Shown: positions 36,991 through 46,352, counted from the first letter of the stretch. The stretch: 64,000 nucleotides of DNA from Gammaproteobacteria bacterium RIFCSPHIGHO2_12_FULL_36_30 (GCA_001801815.1 MGXU01000001.1:124001-188000); one strand, 5' to 3'. Notes: generated from the sequence alone by a model not told the origin. Program-made: numbers and translations.

Positions 36991-38574
36991 ATTTGGCGTT
37001 GATTTTAATAGTTGTTTAGTATAATCGTGTTTTGGATTTTGTAATACATCTATTGCGCTACCATATTCTACTATTTTTCCTTGATGCATTACTGCAATAT
37101 AATGCGCTAAATAAGCTACGACAGATAAATTATGTGTAATTAATAAATAAGATAATTTTTTTTCAGATTGTAACCGATCTAATAAAATTAAAATTTGCTT
37201 TTGTGTTGAAACATCTAATGCGCTGGTGGGTTCATCTAAAATTAATAATTGAGGTGATAATGTTAATGCGCGAGCAATGCAAATTCTCTGGCGTTGTCCG
37301 CCCGAAAATTCATGCGGATATCGCCATTTAAAATCTTCTGATAATTCTACTTGTTGTAATATTGCATCAATCAACGGCGCTGCTTCTTTTTTATTTCGTA
37401 TTTTTTTTTGAATTAACAATCCTTCGCACAAACTATCAAAAATCATCATGCGTGGATTTAATGCTGCATACGGATCTTGAAAAATAATTTGCATGTCAGC
37501 GCGTTTTTTTCGCAATTGCGAACGCGATAAATCACCTAACGATTCATTTTGAAAAATAATTTTTCCGCTAGTATTTCTAATTAATTGTAAAATGGCTTTT
37601 GCGGTTGTTGTTTTTCCAGAACCTGATTCACCGACAATTGCCACTGTTTCGCCTTGCGGAATAGCAAAAGAAATATCATCAACTGCTTTTACATAATTTT
37701 TTACGCGTTTTAAAATTCCAGAGCGAATCGGAAAATATTGTTTTAAATGATCAACAAATAATATTTTTGTTTTTTCTTCTGCTGTTTTTCGCGGTGTGTT
37801 TGATAAAACTGCATCAAATAATTGTTTACTATATTCTTGCTGCGGATGTTGAAAAAATTGTTTCGCATTAGATTGCTCAATCATATTTCCATTTTTTAAA
37901 ACAGTAATATCATCTGCCATATTTGAAACAACTGATAAATCGTGTCCAATAAATAATAACGCACATTGTTTTTCTTTTTTTAATTGATTTAATAAATCGA
38001 GTACTTGTGCTTGAATCGTAACGTCGAGTGCAGTTGTTGGTTCATCTGCAATAATAATTTCAGGTTCCGCAGCAATTGCAATTGCAATCATCGCGCGTTG
38101 GCGCATTCCACCCGATAATTCATGTGGATAAGACTGAAAACAACGTACAGATTCATTAATTCCTACTTCTTCTAATAAAAATAATGCGCGGGCTTTTGCT
38201 TCTTTTGGATTAAAAAATAAATGTAACCGAATAGTTTCCGTTAATTGTTGCCCGATTGTTAAAACGGGATTTAACGCCGACATTGCATCTTGAAAAATCA
38301 TGCCGATATGTTTTCCGCGTACGCGCCGCATTTGCTTTTCAGATAAATCCAATAAATTTTGTTCACGAAAAATAATATTGCTATCAGCATTGACGCGCGC
38401 AGTTTGCGGCAATAATTGTAAAATAGACAAAGCAGAAATTGTTTTTCCACTGCCTGATTCTCCAACCAAACCCATGCATTGTCCGCGTTGTAATGTTAAT
38501 TGAAAATGATTTAATACAGGCGTTAATAAAAAGGAAACGGATAAATTTGAAATGGTAAGAATAGGGCTTCGCAT
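36967..38574 (-). CDS. yejF: Fused peptide ABC transporter ATPase (YejF/DppDF type)
   Basis: A 535-residue protein with two complete ABC ATPase domains, the fused form of OppD/OppF or YejF. Domain 1: Walker A GESGSGKT near residue 37, signature LSGGMRQR, Walker B IIADEPTT. Domain 2: GESGSGKT near residue 314, [17 protein letters not shown]. It likely powers uptake of peptides or nickel-type ligands, but no permease or binding-protein gene is adjacent, so the partner is unknown. Confidence 0.9.
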   Translation of the reverse strand: MRSPILTISNLSVSFLLTPVLNHFQLTLQRGQCMGLVGESGSGKTISALSILQLLPQTARVNADSNIIFREQNLLDLSEKQMRRVRGKHIGMIFQDAMSALNPVLTIGQQLTETIRLHLFFNPKEAKARALFLLEEVGINESVRCFQSYPHELSGGMRQRAMIAIAIAAEPEIIIADEPTTALDVTIQAQVLDLLNQLKKEKQCALLFIGHDLSVVSNMADDITVLKNGNMIEQSNAKQFFQHPQQEYSKQLFDAVLSNTPRKTAEEKTKILFVDHLKQYFPIRSGILKRVKNYVKAVDDISFAIPQGETVAIVGESGSGKTTTAKAILQLIRNTSGKIIFQNESLGDLSRSQLRKKRADMQIIFQDPYAALNPRMMIFDSLCEGLLIQKKIRNKKEAAPLIDAILQQVELSEDFKWRYPHEFSGGQRQRICIARALTLSPQLLILDEPTSALDVSTQKQILILLDRLQSEKKLSYLLITHNLSVVAYLAHYIAVMHQGKIVEYGSAIDVLQNPKHDYTKQLLKSTPNLDREPRA

Positions 38575-38624
38575 TTTCGAGCAAATCCAGTAAAATTAAG
38601 AAAACTAACACAGGATATCATCTC

Positions 38625-38978
38625 ATGACGGACTCAACAATCGAGAAAAATGGCAATCACGGGCTTAAAAAAATGGTTTTAATTACTTTATTGATTATGC
38701 TTATTTTAGTGCTGGCGGGTCATATTATTTTACCTTTGCTTGGCATTACATTGGCAATTACAACCGGCATTTGGAGTTTTGCGATTGCAACAGTCGTTTT
38801 GCTTTGTATCGCAACATTATTATTTTTTATTTTTACAGGTATCGGTATTTTTCTATTTGGGATTTTTGCAGTCGCATGGGCGATTGGCGTGATGATTGTA
38901 TTTCCACTGCTTTTTCCAATTATTATTCCAGTTTTATTAGTAATGTTAATTATCGGATTTATTGCGCGGAGAAGATAA
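38625..38978 (+). CDS. Small multi-helix membrane protein
   Basis: A 117-residue, very hydrophobic protein with about three to four membrane helices (LITLLIMLILVLAGHIILPLL; IATVVLLCIATLLFFIF; VMIVFPLLFPIIIPVLLVML) and a basic end (ARRR). No family recognised. It overlaps the 3' end of fau by 33 bases in convergent orientation. Confidence 0.6.
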   Translation: MTDSTIEKNGNHGLKKMVLITLLIMLILVLAGHIILPLLGITLAITTGIWSFAIATVVLLCIATLLFFIFTGIGIFLFGIFAVAWAIGVMIVFPLLFPIIIPVLLVMLIIGFIARRR

Positions 38979-39548
38979 ATAAATATTTTTTTCAGTCACA
39001 ATAAAATCCATCTGCACATCCCAACTTTTTGGAATTAATTTTTCAACTTTTTGAAATTCATACGCAAGGCCAATTAAAGTTGGCCTTTTATTTTGTGGGG
39101 TATTTTTCGTAAATTGTAAATATAAATCGTAGCATCCTAAACCGCGACCTAAACGATTACAATTTTCGTCAAACGCAACAAGCGGCGCTAATATTAAATT
39201 TAAATTTTCAGGTCTAACAGGTTTTTGATTTTTAATTAGTGGCTCAGAAATATTAAATTTATTTTTGATAAATTTAGTATCGACATTAATTAAATAAAAA
39301 TCTAATTTATTTTTTTGTGAAATTACTGGCAAATAAAGTGATTTATTTAATTTTTTAGCCTGTTGAATTATTGATGCTGGATCAATTTCATTTTCGTGTG
39401 AAATATAATAAGCGATATGTTGTGATTGTAAAAATTCGGGGAGTTGAATTATTTTTTCTGAGATTTTTTGTGAGATAGATTGAACTTGAGTGGGCGATAA
39501 ATTTTTTCTTTGAGTGCGGATTGTGTTACGAATAGTTTGAATATCCAT
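38946..39548 (-). CDS. fau: 5-formyltetrahydrofolate cyclo-ligase
   Basis: ATP-dependent enzyme that turns 5-formyl-THF into 5,10-methenyl-THF. At 200 residues it fits the YgfA family: RKNLSPTQVQ near the start, YISHENEIDP, LILAPLVAFDENCNRLGRGLGCYD (ATP and substrate site) and LIGLAYEFQ. It follows zapA, the usual gammaproteobacterial order, but the 6S RNA gene normally between them is not recognisable. Confidence 0.94.
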   Translation of the reverse strand: MDIQTIRNTIRTQRKNLSPTQVQSISQKISEKIIQLPEFLQSQHIAYYISHENEIDPASIIQQAKKLNKSLYLPVISQKNKLDFYLINVDTKFIKNKFNISEPLIKNQKPVRPENLNLILAPLVAFDENCNRLGRGLGCYDLYLQFTKNTPQNKRPTLIGLAYEFQKVEKLIPKSWDVQMDFIVTEKNIYLSSPRNKSDN

Positions 39549-39653
39549 ATCAAATATTGATCTTTGTAAGGTGATTCACTGCAAAACGCCCTTGTTACGC
39601 TACGCTTCACGCAGGCTTCGGTAACCCCTTGCTCTCACTCACACTCCCACTTT
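39549..39653. other. zapA-fau intergenic region with GC-rich imperfect hairpin
   Basis: The 105 bases between zapA and fau hold a GC-rich imperfect inverted repeat (GTTAC...GTAAC, about 39594-39634) and CTCACT/CACACT hexamers (about 39632-39652). In most Gammaproteobacteria this slot carries the 6S RNA gene of about 180 bases, which cannot fit. A part on the minus strand (CAAGGGGTTACCGAAGCC) resembles the 3' end of E. coli 6S RNA; see findings. Confidence 0.45.
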
Positions 39654-39968
39654 TCAAACCGTCACTTCTTCTTTCGTACTCAAAAATTTTTGAATGCGTT
39701 GCTGGAGAGATTTAATTTGTTCATGCATCACATCAACATAAGTATTTCGTTGATTTTTATAAATCATTAATTCATGTGTAATATTAAGCGCTGCAACAAT
39801 TGCCAAACGTTCCACATTACATGATTGACTCGACTGACTGATTTTTTTCATCTCCGCATTTAAATATTGTGCTGATTCGTGTAATTGTGATGCCTCTTCT
39901 TGCGGACATTTTATGTGATACGTGCGATCCATAATGGAAACAGCAATAGTATTATCTGGATTGCTCAT
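39654..39968 (-). CDS. zapA: Cell division protein ZapA
   Basis: Small protein that bundles FtsZ filaments at the division site. The 104 residues show the family start (VSIMDRTYHIKCP), LHESAQYLNAEMKKI, and the coiled coil to the C-terminus (VERLAIVAALNITHELM). Its ATG overlaps the end of the ZapB-like gene by four bases. Confidence 0.92.
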   Translation of the reverse strand: MSNPDNTIAVSIMDRTYHIKCPQEEASQLHESAQYLNAEMKKISQSSQSCNVERLAIVAALNITHELMIYKNQRNTYVDVMHEQIKSLQQRIQKFLSTKEEVTV

Positions 39969-40171
39969 GCTAATTCTTCCTTAATTTGTTTAATGATTTG
40001 TTTTACTTGTTTTGATGCACGCTCATTTATATTTTGCAAACGTGAACGTTCTTGAATGTGCGTTGCCATTTTTTGTCGCAGCGACGCATTTTCAAATTGT
40101 AATGTTTCGATGACACGCATCAGATGATCCACTTGTAATTCCAAGTGATCGAGTTCGAGTGGGCTATTCAT
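39965..40171 (-). CDS. ZapB-like coiled-coil protein (TIGR02449 type)
   Basis: A 68-residue coiled coil (LELDHLELQVDHLMRVIETLQFENASLRQ) of the kind found upstream of zapA in Pseudomonas and relatives. It resembles ZapB-type division factors. It overlaps zapA by four bases, which supports a joint role in division (inference from position). Confidence 0.82.
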   Translation of the reverse strand: MNSPLELDHLELQVDHLMRVIETLQFENASLRQKMATHIQERSRLQNINERASKQVKQIIKQIKEELA

Positions 40172-40205
40172 TTCATCTTCCTTGATTAATATAACCTACC
40201 AATTA

Positions 40206-41978
40206 CTATAAAGGTTTTGTTTCTGCTTTCAACCATTCTCGCACATCTTTTGATAAATCGTTTGATAATAAATCATAAATATTTTGATGGTATTCATCAA
40301 CCCATTTTATTTCTTCTTTTGATAATAGTGCTACATCAATTAATTTACGCGCATAAGGAACCACAGTGAGATCCGCCATGCTATAAAAATTCGCCATGCC
40401 ATTTTTCGCAGGAATTTTTTCAATTATTTCACATAAATTTTCTATGCGAATACCATATTTTCCAGGAAAATATAAACCAGGTTCATTGCTCACAACCATT
40501 CCAGGTTTTAATGCAATTCCTGTTGCGCCATATGCAATTCGCTGTGGACCTTCATGCACACACAAATAACAACCAACTCCATGTCCCGTTCCGTGACCGA
40601 AATCTAATCCTTCAATCCACAGTGGCATTCGCGCAATTGCATTAACATGTTCACCACATGCGCCATCTGGAAATGGTGTGTGACGCAATGCAAGATGTCC
40701 TTTTAAAACTAATGTGTAATGTTTTTTTTGATCGTCAGTTGGTTTTCCCAAATGAATTGTGCGCGTAATATCAGTTGTTCCTTCAAAATATTGCGCGCCA
40801 GAATCAACGAGCAACATTTCTTTATCGGTAATTTTATGACATGTTTTCTTCTCTGCATGATAATGCACAATTGCACCGTGATCTGCAAATCCACAAATAG
40901 TTGGAAAACTTAATTCTTTACAACGCGAATCTTCACGACGAAATTTTTCTAATTGATCACTTGCAGAAACTTCATCAACACCTTGTTGCCAATTTTTTTC
41001 TATCCACGATAAAAATTTTACAACTGCAATTGCGTCAATACGATGTGCTTCGCGCATACCTGCTAATTCAGTTTTATTTTTAATTGCTTTCATTAATAAA
41101 ATTGGCGAAGGTTTTTCAATTAAAAATGCATTATCTAATTGTAATTCCACCCACCAACTCACTGTTGCAGGATCAACCCACACTGCGCATGATAATTTTT
41201 TTAATGCAGATGCAAATTGATCGTAAGGTTCGAGTGAAATATTATGTTTTGCAAAATAAGATAAATCAGATTGCGCAACACAATCTAAATGCACAAATAA
41301 AAATGCTTCTGTCATTGTGACAATTGCATAACTAATTATTAACGGATTATATGGAACATCATTTCCACGAATATTGTAAAGCCATGCAATTTCATCTAGT
41401 TGTGAAATTACAAATGCTTCTGCGCCAGATGTTTTCATCATTGCGCGCACGCGTGATAATTTTTCTTCTGCAGAAAAACCAGCGTATTTTACATCATAAA
41501 TAGATAATGGATTTAAATCTAATGTCGGACGATCTTTCCAGATTACATCAGCAAGATTTTCTGGAATAGCAGTTAAATCACTGTGTACACGCGATAAAGT
41601 TGCTGACCATTGTCTACGTTGCGCAATGCTCATCACCATTGGATCAACACCAACCGTACAATTAAATGCATTTTCACCGAGCCATGCACTCACCGGCGCT
41701 GCAACACCTTGCAATTGTTTCATTAATTGAAAATCTTTTGCATTTAATTCATGTTCTGCTTGTAAATAATAACGCGGATCAGTCCATAAATAAGCATTTT
41801 CTGTGCCGATTAATGCTTCGCCATACGATCCAGTAAAATGTGTTAACCATTCGCGACGTTGCCAATGTGCCGGTACGTATTCATTATTGTGTGCATCGCG
41901 TGTTGGTACATAATAGTAATCAACGCTTTTTTCTAACATGTAATGACGTAAATTTTTTAATTTTTCTGACGCATTCAC
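40206..41978 (-). CDS. pepP: Long-form Xaa-Pro aminopeptidase (M24B)
   Basis: Metallopeptidase that removes N-terminal residues before proline. The 590-residue, three-domain form resembles eukaryotic aminopeptidase P1, not the 440-residue E. coli PepP. Metal ligands are in VDSGAQYFEGTTDITRT (two D), GHGTGHGVG (H), SNEPGLY (E) and GIRIENL (E). I favour the GTG at 41978, preceded by GGGAG at seven bases; a GTG at 41996 adds six residues. That start region is made of AGTGNG hexamers. It is divergent from ubiH-ubiI, its usual neighbours. Confidence 0.92.
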   Translation of the reverse strand: MNASEKLKNLRHYMLEKSVDYYYVPTRDAHNNEYVPAHWQRREWLTHFTGSYGEALIGTENAYLWTDPRYYLQAEHELNAKDFQLMKQLQGVAAPVSAWLGENAFNCTVGVDPMVMSIAQRRQWSATLSRVHSDLTAIPENLADVIWKDRPTLDLNPLSIYDVKYAGFSAEEKLSRVRAMMKTSGAEAFVISQLDEIAWLYNIRGNDVPYNPLIISYAIVTMTEAFLFVHLDCVAQSDLSYFAKHNISLEPYDQFASALKKLSCAVWVDPATVSWWVELQLDNAFLIEKPSPILLMKAIKNKTELAGMREAHRIDAIAVVKFLSWIEKNWQQGVDEVSASDQLEKFRREDSRCKELSFPTICGFADHGAIVHYHAEKKTCHKITDKEMLLVDSGAQYFEGTTDITRTIHLGKPTDDQKKHYTLVLKGHLALRHTPFPDGACGEHVNAIARMPLWIEGLDFGHGTGHGVGCYLCVHEGPQRIAYGATGIALKPGMVVSNEPGLYFPGKYGIRIENLCEIIEKIPAKNGMANFYSMADLTVVPYARKLIDVALLSKEEIKWVDEYHQNIYDLLSNDLSKDVREWLKAETKPL

Positions 41979-41999
41979 ACTCGCACTCCCACTCACACT
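41976..41999. repeat. Four CNCACT hexamers at the pepP start
   Basis: CACACT-CGCACT-CCCACT-CACACT in tandem; on the minus strand AGTGTG-AGTGGG-AGTGCG-AGTGTG. The array supplies both GTG start candidates of pepP and the GGGAG that acts as its likely ribosome site. Confidence 0.75.
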
Positions 42000-42027
42000 T
42001 TAATTCAATTATGTTACCATACCCGCC

Positions 42028-43206
42028 ATGAAACAAAAAATGCAAAAAACAAATATAATTATTGCAGGTGCAGGTCTTGTTGGATTGAGCTTTGCGTTGT
42101 GTATGAAAAATCGCGGCTTATCGATTGAAATTTTAGAAACACATCTGCCAGATATATTAACACAAAGTAAAAGTGATTCACGCCCTATTTCACTTTCATT
42201 CGGCAGCATTCGTATTTTAAAAGCAATTAATGTGTGGGATAAAATATCTGATTTTGCTTGTCCGATTTTATCGGTGCATGTGTCAGAACAAAATCGTTTT
42301 GGATTTACAGAATTTTCAGCGGAAGAACAGAAAGTTTCGGCGCTTGGATATGTTGTTCCATTTGCAAAGTTACAATCTGCTTTATATTTTGAAGCAGCTG
42401 CACAATCTGACATTAATATTCGCGCGATTAAGTTAATTGAAAAAATAAAATGTGATGAACATAGCGCGATAATTACAACTGATGAAAATGAAATGCACAG
42501 TGATTTATTTGTTGCAGCGGATGGAACCAATTCTACTTGTCGTGATTTATTAGGAATTTCATTTTCAGAAAAAGAATATGATGATATTGCGAAAATATTT
42601 CAATTAGAATTATCTGAAAATCATACGAATACTGCGTATGAGAGATTTACAAAATTTGGTGTGTTGGCAGTTTTGCCTTTGCATGGAAAAAATAAAGCGC
42701 AGTTAGTTTGGACGATGAAGAAAAAGCAAGAGTGCGAAAATATTTTAGAATTTTTACAAAATACTTTTGAGGGAAGATTATCAATTCAAGATGCAAAAGA
42801 AATCGCACAGTTTCCTTTAAAAACAATTATTGCAGAAAAACAAATTACACAGTCTGCGGTTTTATTAGGGAATTCAGCGCATACAATTTATCCAGTCGCG
42901 GCGCAAGGATTTAATTTGGGATTACATGATGCAGCTTTATTAAGTGATATTTTATTAGAAGTGAAAAATAATTTAAGTGATTTTTCTATTTTAAAAAAAT
43001 ATGAAACGCAAGTATCGAAGCATCAACGCGCGATTTTTTGCATTACGGATAACCTCACTTCTGTTTTTGAATTGCCGTTGATTGGAAGTTTGCGCGGATT
43101 GGGATTACTTACAACAGATTTAATTTCACCAATGAAGAATAAATTAGCAAAACGTACGATGGGAATTGCTGAAAAAATGCCGCGATTATTGCGAGGTCAT
43201 TTATGA
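42028..43206 (+). CDS. ubiH: Ubiquinone hydroxylase UbiH
   Basis: FAD monooxygenase of ubiquinone synthesis (392 residues). The dinucleotide-binding GAGLVGLSFALCM is at residues 13-25, DGTNSTCR near 170, and the second FAD motif GNSAHTIYPVAAQGFNLGLHDAALL near 289. Paired with the next gene in the standard pepP-ubiH-ubiI neighbourhood; the order supports UbiH for this one. Its stop overlaps the next ATG. Confidence 0.92.
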   Translation: MKQKMQKTNIIIAGAGLVGLSFALCMKNRGLSIEILETHLPDILTQSKSDSRPISLSFGSIRILKAINVWDKISDFACPILSVHVSEQNRFGFTEFSAEEQKVSALGYVVPFAKLQSALYFEAAAQSDINIRAIKLIEKIKCDEHSAIITTDENEMHSDLFVAADGTNSTCRDLLGISFSEKEYDDIAKIFQLELSENHTNTAYERFTKFGVLAVLPLHGKNKAQLVWTMKKKQECENILEFLQNTFEGRLSIQDAKEIAQFPLKTIIAEKQITQSAVLLGNSAHTIYPVAAQGFNLGLHDAALLSDILLEVKNNLSDFSILKKYETQVSKHQRAIFCITDNLTSVFELPLIGSLRGLGLLTTDLISPMKNKLAKRTMGIAEKMPRLLRGHL

Positions 43207-44354
43207 AAGATGATGTTGTGATTGTCGGTGCTGGAATTGTTGGATTAACACTTGCTGCACTGCTTGCAAAAAATAATTTTTCTGTTTCGATTATTGAAGA
43301 AAAAAAATTTAATTTCTCTGAAAATAATTTAACGGCGCGCGTGAGTGCAATTCATTTAACTTCAGTAAAATTATTAGAACATATTAATGTGTGGGCGAAA
43401 TTAGAAAAAAATGCTGCGCCATTATATGAAATGAAAATTTGGGATCATACGCAAAATGCACATTTACATTTCGATAGTCGTGATGTAAATGAATTGCAAA
43501 TGGGATTTATTGTTGAAAATCGCGCGATCATTAAAACATTATATGAAAAGTTAAATGCCGATAAGAATATTACATTTTTTTGTCCACATGTTCCAAATGA
43601 TTTTGTATTTGAACAAAATAATTTAATTATTGGTGCGGACGGCGCAAATTCATGGGTGCGAAAACAAATGCTGGTGAATGTAAAATTAAGATCGTATCAA
43701 CAAAAAGCAATTATTGCTGTGATTGAATCTGAAAAACCGCATGAGAATATTGCGATTCAAAAATTTTTAACGACAGGTCCTGTTGCATTATTGCCTTTGA
43801 AAAATAAAAATCATACTGCGCTCGTTTGGTCAGCAGATAATTTAATTAGTGATGAATTAATGCAAAAATCAGATGAAAAATTTTCTGATGAATTAACAAA
43901 TGCGCTCGATTTTAAATTGGGAAAATTAAAAAATATTACTGAACGTTCACAATTTGTTTTAACAATGCAACACGCAGATGATTATGTTTCAGAAAATTGT
44001 GCATTAGTTGGTGATGCAGCACATACAATTCATCCACTTGCAGGATTAGGCGTGAATTTAGGATTAATGGATGCGGCATGTTTAGCACAAACATTAACTG
44101 ATGCGCGTGAAAATAAAAAAAATATAAATGATCTGCGTGTTTTGCGACGTTATGCGCGCTCACGAAAAGCAGATAATTCTGCTGTAATTTGTGCAATGCG
44201 TGCATTACAAGAAATATTTGCAAGTAATAAAAACGCATTTAATTTTATAAGAAGTTTTGGTGTGAATGCGATTGATCAATCTGATTTTCTGAAAAATCAA
44301 TTAATGAAATTGGCGATGGGAAAATCAAAAGATTTGCCGATATTTTTACAATAA
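43203..44354 (+). CDS. ubiI: Ubiquinone hydroxylase UbiI-like
   Basis: Second FAD monooxygenase of the same family (383 residues): GAGIVGLTLAALL near the start, GADGANSWVRKQ near residue 145, and GDAAHTIHPLAGLGVNLGLMDAACL near 275. The GLGVN form is typical of UbiI/UbiF. Gene order suggests UbiI (C5 hydroxylation), but UbiF cannot be ruled out; Coq7, encoded at 7.6 kb, does the UbiF step, which favours UbiI. Confidence 0.88.
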   Translation: MKDDVVIVGAGIVGLTLAALLAKNNFSVSIIEEKKFNFSENNLTARVSAIHLTSVKLLEHINVWAKLEKNAAPLYEMKIWDHTQNAHLHFDSRDVNELQMGFIVENRAIIKTLYEKLNADKNITFFCPHVPNDFVFEQNNLIIGADGANSWVRKQMLVNVKLRSYQQKAIIAVIESEKPHENIAIQKFLTTGPVALLPLKNKNHTALVWSADNLISDELMQKSDEKFSDELTNALDFKLGKLKNITERSQFVLTMQHADDYVSENCALVGDAAHTIHPLAGLGVNLGLMDAACLAQTLTDARENKKNINDLRVLRRYARSRKADNSAVICAMRALQEIFASNKNAFNFIRSFGVNAIDQSDFLKNQLMKLAMGKSKDLPIFLQ

Positions 44355-44408
44355 TTATATTTAGCGCTATGCTGATATAATGATTGTGCTTGTCACAAGG
44401 AGGGTGAG

Positions 44409-44906
44409 ATGAGAGAAGTTTTAAGATGGTTAACGGATTGCCTGAATATTTTGGATACACCCGAAGTTGATTTAAGCGCTCCACCTGTTCTGCTTGCTTC
44501 GCCAACATCACAAAGTAAAAATCTTGCGAGTATGTATGCAATTGAAAAAGAAGAATTTGCTGCTCGTGAAAAATTAGAAAATGGAATTAAGAAAATTTTG
44601 AGCGAATTATTAGTGGCAACCTATATAAATAAAAAATGTCGCGCAGAATTATTATCAATGCATAATATTTTATTAACTATGTGTTATCAGAGATTAGACT
44701 ATTTAATTCGCGATGAAATAGAACAAGACGAAGAAATTTTAAGGAACTGCGTTGAAATCCAAAAAAAAATAGGAACACTCTCACAAAAAAGTGACTCGGT
44801 GGTACGTCGCAAAGCATACAATGCATTGTTTCAAAATCGGGAGTTAAAAAAAAATGGTTGGGACATTGTGAAAAATCCCTCAGAATCTATTTTAGTTTTA
44901 AAATAA
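44409..44906 (+). CDS. Orphan protein, mainly helical
   Basis: A 165-residue soluble protein with no recognised domain. Residues 1-45 are mixed and proline-containing; residues 45-150 are predicted helical and charged (IEKEEFAAREKLENGIKKIL; DEIEQDEEILRNCVEIQKKIG). AAGGAGG gives a very strong ribosome site. It is followed on the same strand by another charged orphan, so the pair may be an accessory unit. Possible effector; unproven. Confidence 0.65.
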   Translation: MREVLRWLTDCLNILDTPEVDLSAPPVLLASPTSQSKNLASMYAIEKEEFAAREKLENGIKKILSELLVATYINKKCRAELLSMHNILLTMCYQRLDYLIRDEIEQDEEILRNCVEIQKKIGTLSQKSDSVVRRKAYNALFQNRELKKNGWDIVKNPSESILVLK

Positions 44907-45016
44907 AAGCCATCACCCCTATAAAAAATCTGCATTCCCCGGTATTCTAATAAAGACCACCTGGTCGATATGCCGGAGCTATGGATAGATTCGAAACCGA
45001 CAAAGGAGTGTGTTAT

Positions 45017-45724
45017 ATGGGTACGCAAAAAAGAAGAAAAAATGACCGTTTTTGGAGATCTGGACACAACGAACAAAACCCTCAACTATCACCATTCGAA
45101 AAAATCTTAGAAGAACAGCGGCAAGAAAAAGCACAACGTGAACAGGCTGAAAAAGCTGAAAGAGCAGCACAACAAAAGCAAGCACAAGAAGCGGCGAATC
45201 AACAAAAAAAATCTTTAGAAATAAAAAAATCTTTTCGCGATTTAGCAGCAAAAACTTTGCAACATTCAACACAACAATCAATTGAGCTTGCGCGGCTTAC
45301 GAATAACTTAACTCATACAAAACAACAAGAATTTTCACATAGAAATTCAATTGCGGACGAAGAGCATGGTGAACGATTATCTTTATTTGGATTATTTAAT
45401 ACACAAAAACCAGCATTAAAAACACAATCACAAAAACCCGCAGGCAAAATTAGTTTGGCAACAGAAAAAAAATTGAGACGTGAAGGTAAATTGCCAGAAG
45501 TAAATGCAAATAAAACTCCAAAGGTTATAGCAGACAATAATGCGCAAGCAAAACCCGCTCGCTCATCTTCAAGTGATTTTGAATTGCTTGATCCAGTTGC
45601 ACCACCAACATCACCTACATCATTACAAAATGCTGCGCGTATATTTAAACCCGCACCAGAACCAGCTGACGCAAATACGAAACAACCAAAAACTTGGGCT
45701 GAATATTTCGGCTTTGGAAAATAA
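45017..45724 (+). CDS. Glutamine-rich charged orphan protein, possible effector
   Basis: A 235-residue soluble protein. Residues 20-80 form a Q, E, K and A-rich coiled coil (ILEEQRQEKAQREQAEKAER). The C-terminal third is disordered with S-S-S-S-D-F-E-L-L-D-P and proline-rich segments, ending with WAEYFGFGK. The ATG at 45017 follows AAAGGAG by eight bases; an earlier ATG at 44981 has no ribosome site. No known family. Composition resembles the orphan at 33125-34027. Confidence 0.68.
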   Translation: MGTQKRRKNDRFWRSGHNEQNPQLSPFEKILEEQRQEKAQREQAEKAERAAQQKQAQEAANQQKKSLEIKKSFRDLAAKTLQHSTQQSIELARLTNNLTHTKQQEFSHRNSIADEEHGERLSLFGLFNTQKPALKTQSQKPAGKISLATEKKLRREGKLPEVNANKTPKVIADNNAQAKPARSSSSDFELLDPVAPPTSPTSLQNAARIFKPAPEPADANTKQPKTWAEYFGFGK

Positions 45725-45733
45725 TATATTGTT

Positions 45734-45755
45734 GAGACGTGATTAATCGCGTCTC
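45734..45755. terminator. 22-bp near-perfect palindrome (GAGACG family)
   Basis: GAGACG-TGATTAATCG-CGTCTC is a palindrome with one mismatch, ten bases after the orphan gene's stop. Probably a terminator for that gene; the facing gene ends at 45870. Its ends match the hairpin at 25650-25676. Confidence 0.6.
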
Positions 45756-45869
45756 TACATTGATAGTCGCGTTTTGAAAAAGTGTATAGTGGAATTAATC
45801 GTCACTCCGACAAGCACAATCTTGTGTATGATCATGCTTGTCGAAATGTCATTATCTGAAAAGTATTAT

Positions 45870-46352
45870 TTATGTTGGTTTGCTGAATGTTATGCCCAGC
45901 GTATTTTTACTCGTAGTACTGTGAATATTGTAACCTGTTGATGTTGTTTGACCTGGCTGTAGTGTCACTGTACTGCCGTTATGTAAAATAGCCATTGCCA
46001 GTAGTTTACTTTTGTTTGTTACATCAAGTAACTGTCCTGATACTGTTGCGCTGTTATCCGCCTTATAGTTGTAATTACAAGTACCAAAATAATTATGATG
46101 ATCTGCATAAAAAACACCAGCCATCTTTGCACCTTCATGTAAACCAAGATAAATGGTTCGTTTATGAAAAGTGCCTGGCACAGAGGGATTACCAGAAAAG
46201 CAAGTCACTGCCAATTGGTTTTGAGCGGGAGCGCCGGTGCCGTGTACGCGAAAGTAAATATGCAAAGAAGAACCTTTTGCGTATCCTGTGGTCGCAATAG
46301 CAAGCGCAGCGAGCATTATGATCTGAGTTAATATGAATTTCCTGTGTTTCAT
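45870..46352 (-). CDS. Secreted protein of unknown function
   Basis: A 160-residue protein with a signal peptide (MKHRKFILTQIIMLAALAIATTGYAK) and a mature part rich in G, T, N, H and beta-prone residues (HIYFRVHGTGAPAQNQLAVTCF; STVTLQPGQTTSTGYNIHS). Two cysteines could pair. AGGAGG-type ribosome site upstream. No domain is recognised. The 114 bases upstream are its promoter space next to tRNA-Met. Confidence 0.7.
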   Translation of the reverse strand: MKHRKFILTQIIMLAALAIATTGYAKGSSLHIYFRVHGTGAPAQNQLAVTCFSGNPSVPGTFHKRTIYLGLHEGAKMAGVFYADHHNYFGTCNYNYKADNSATVSGQLLDVTNKSKLLAMAILHNGSTVTLQPGQTTSTGYNIHSTTSKNTLGITFSKPT

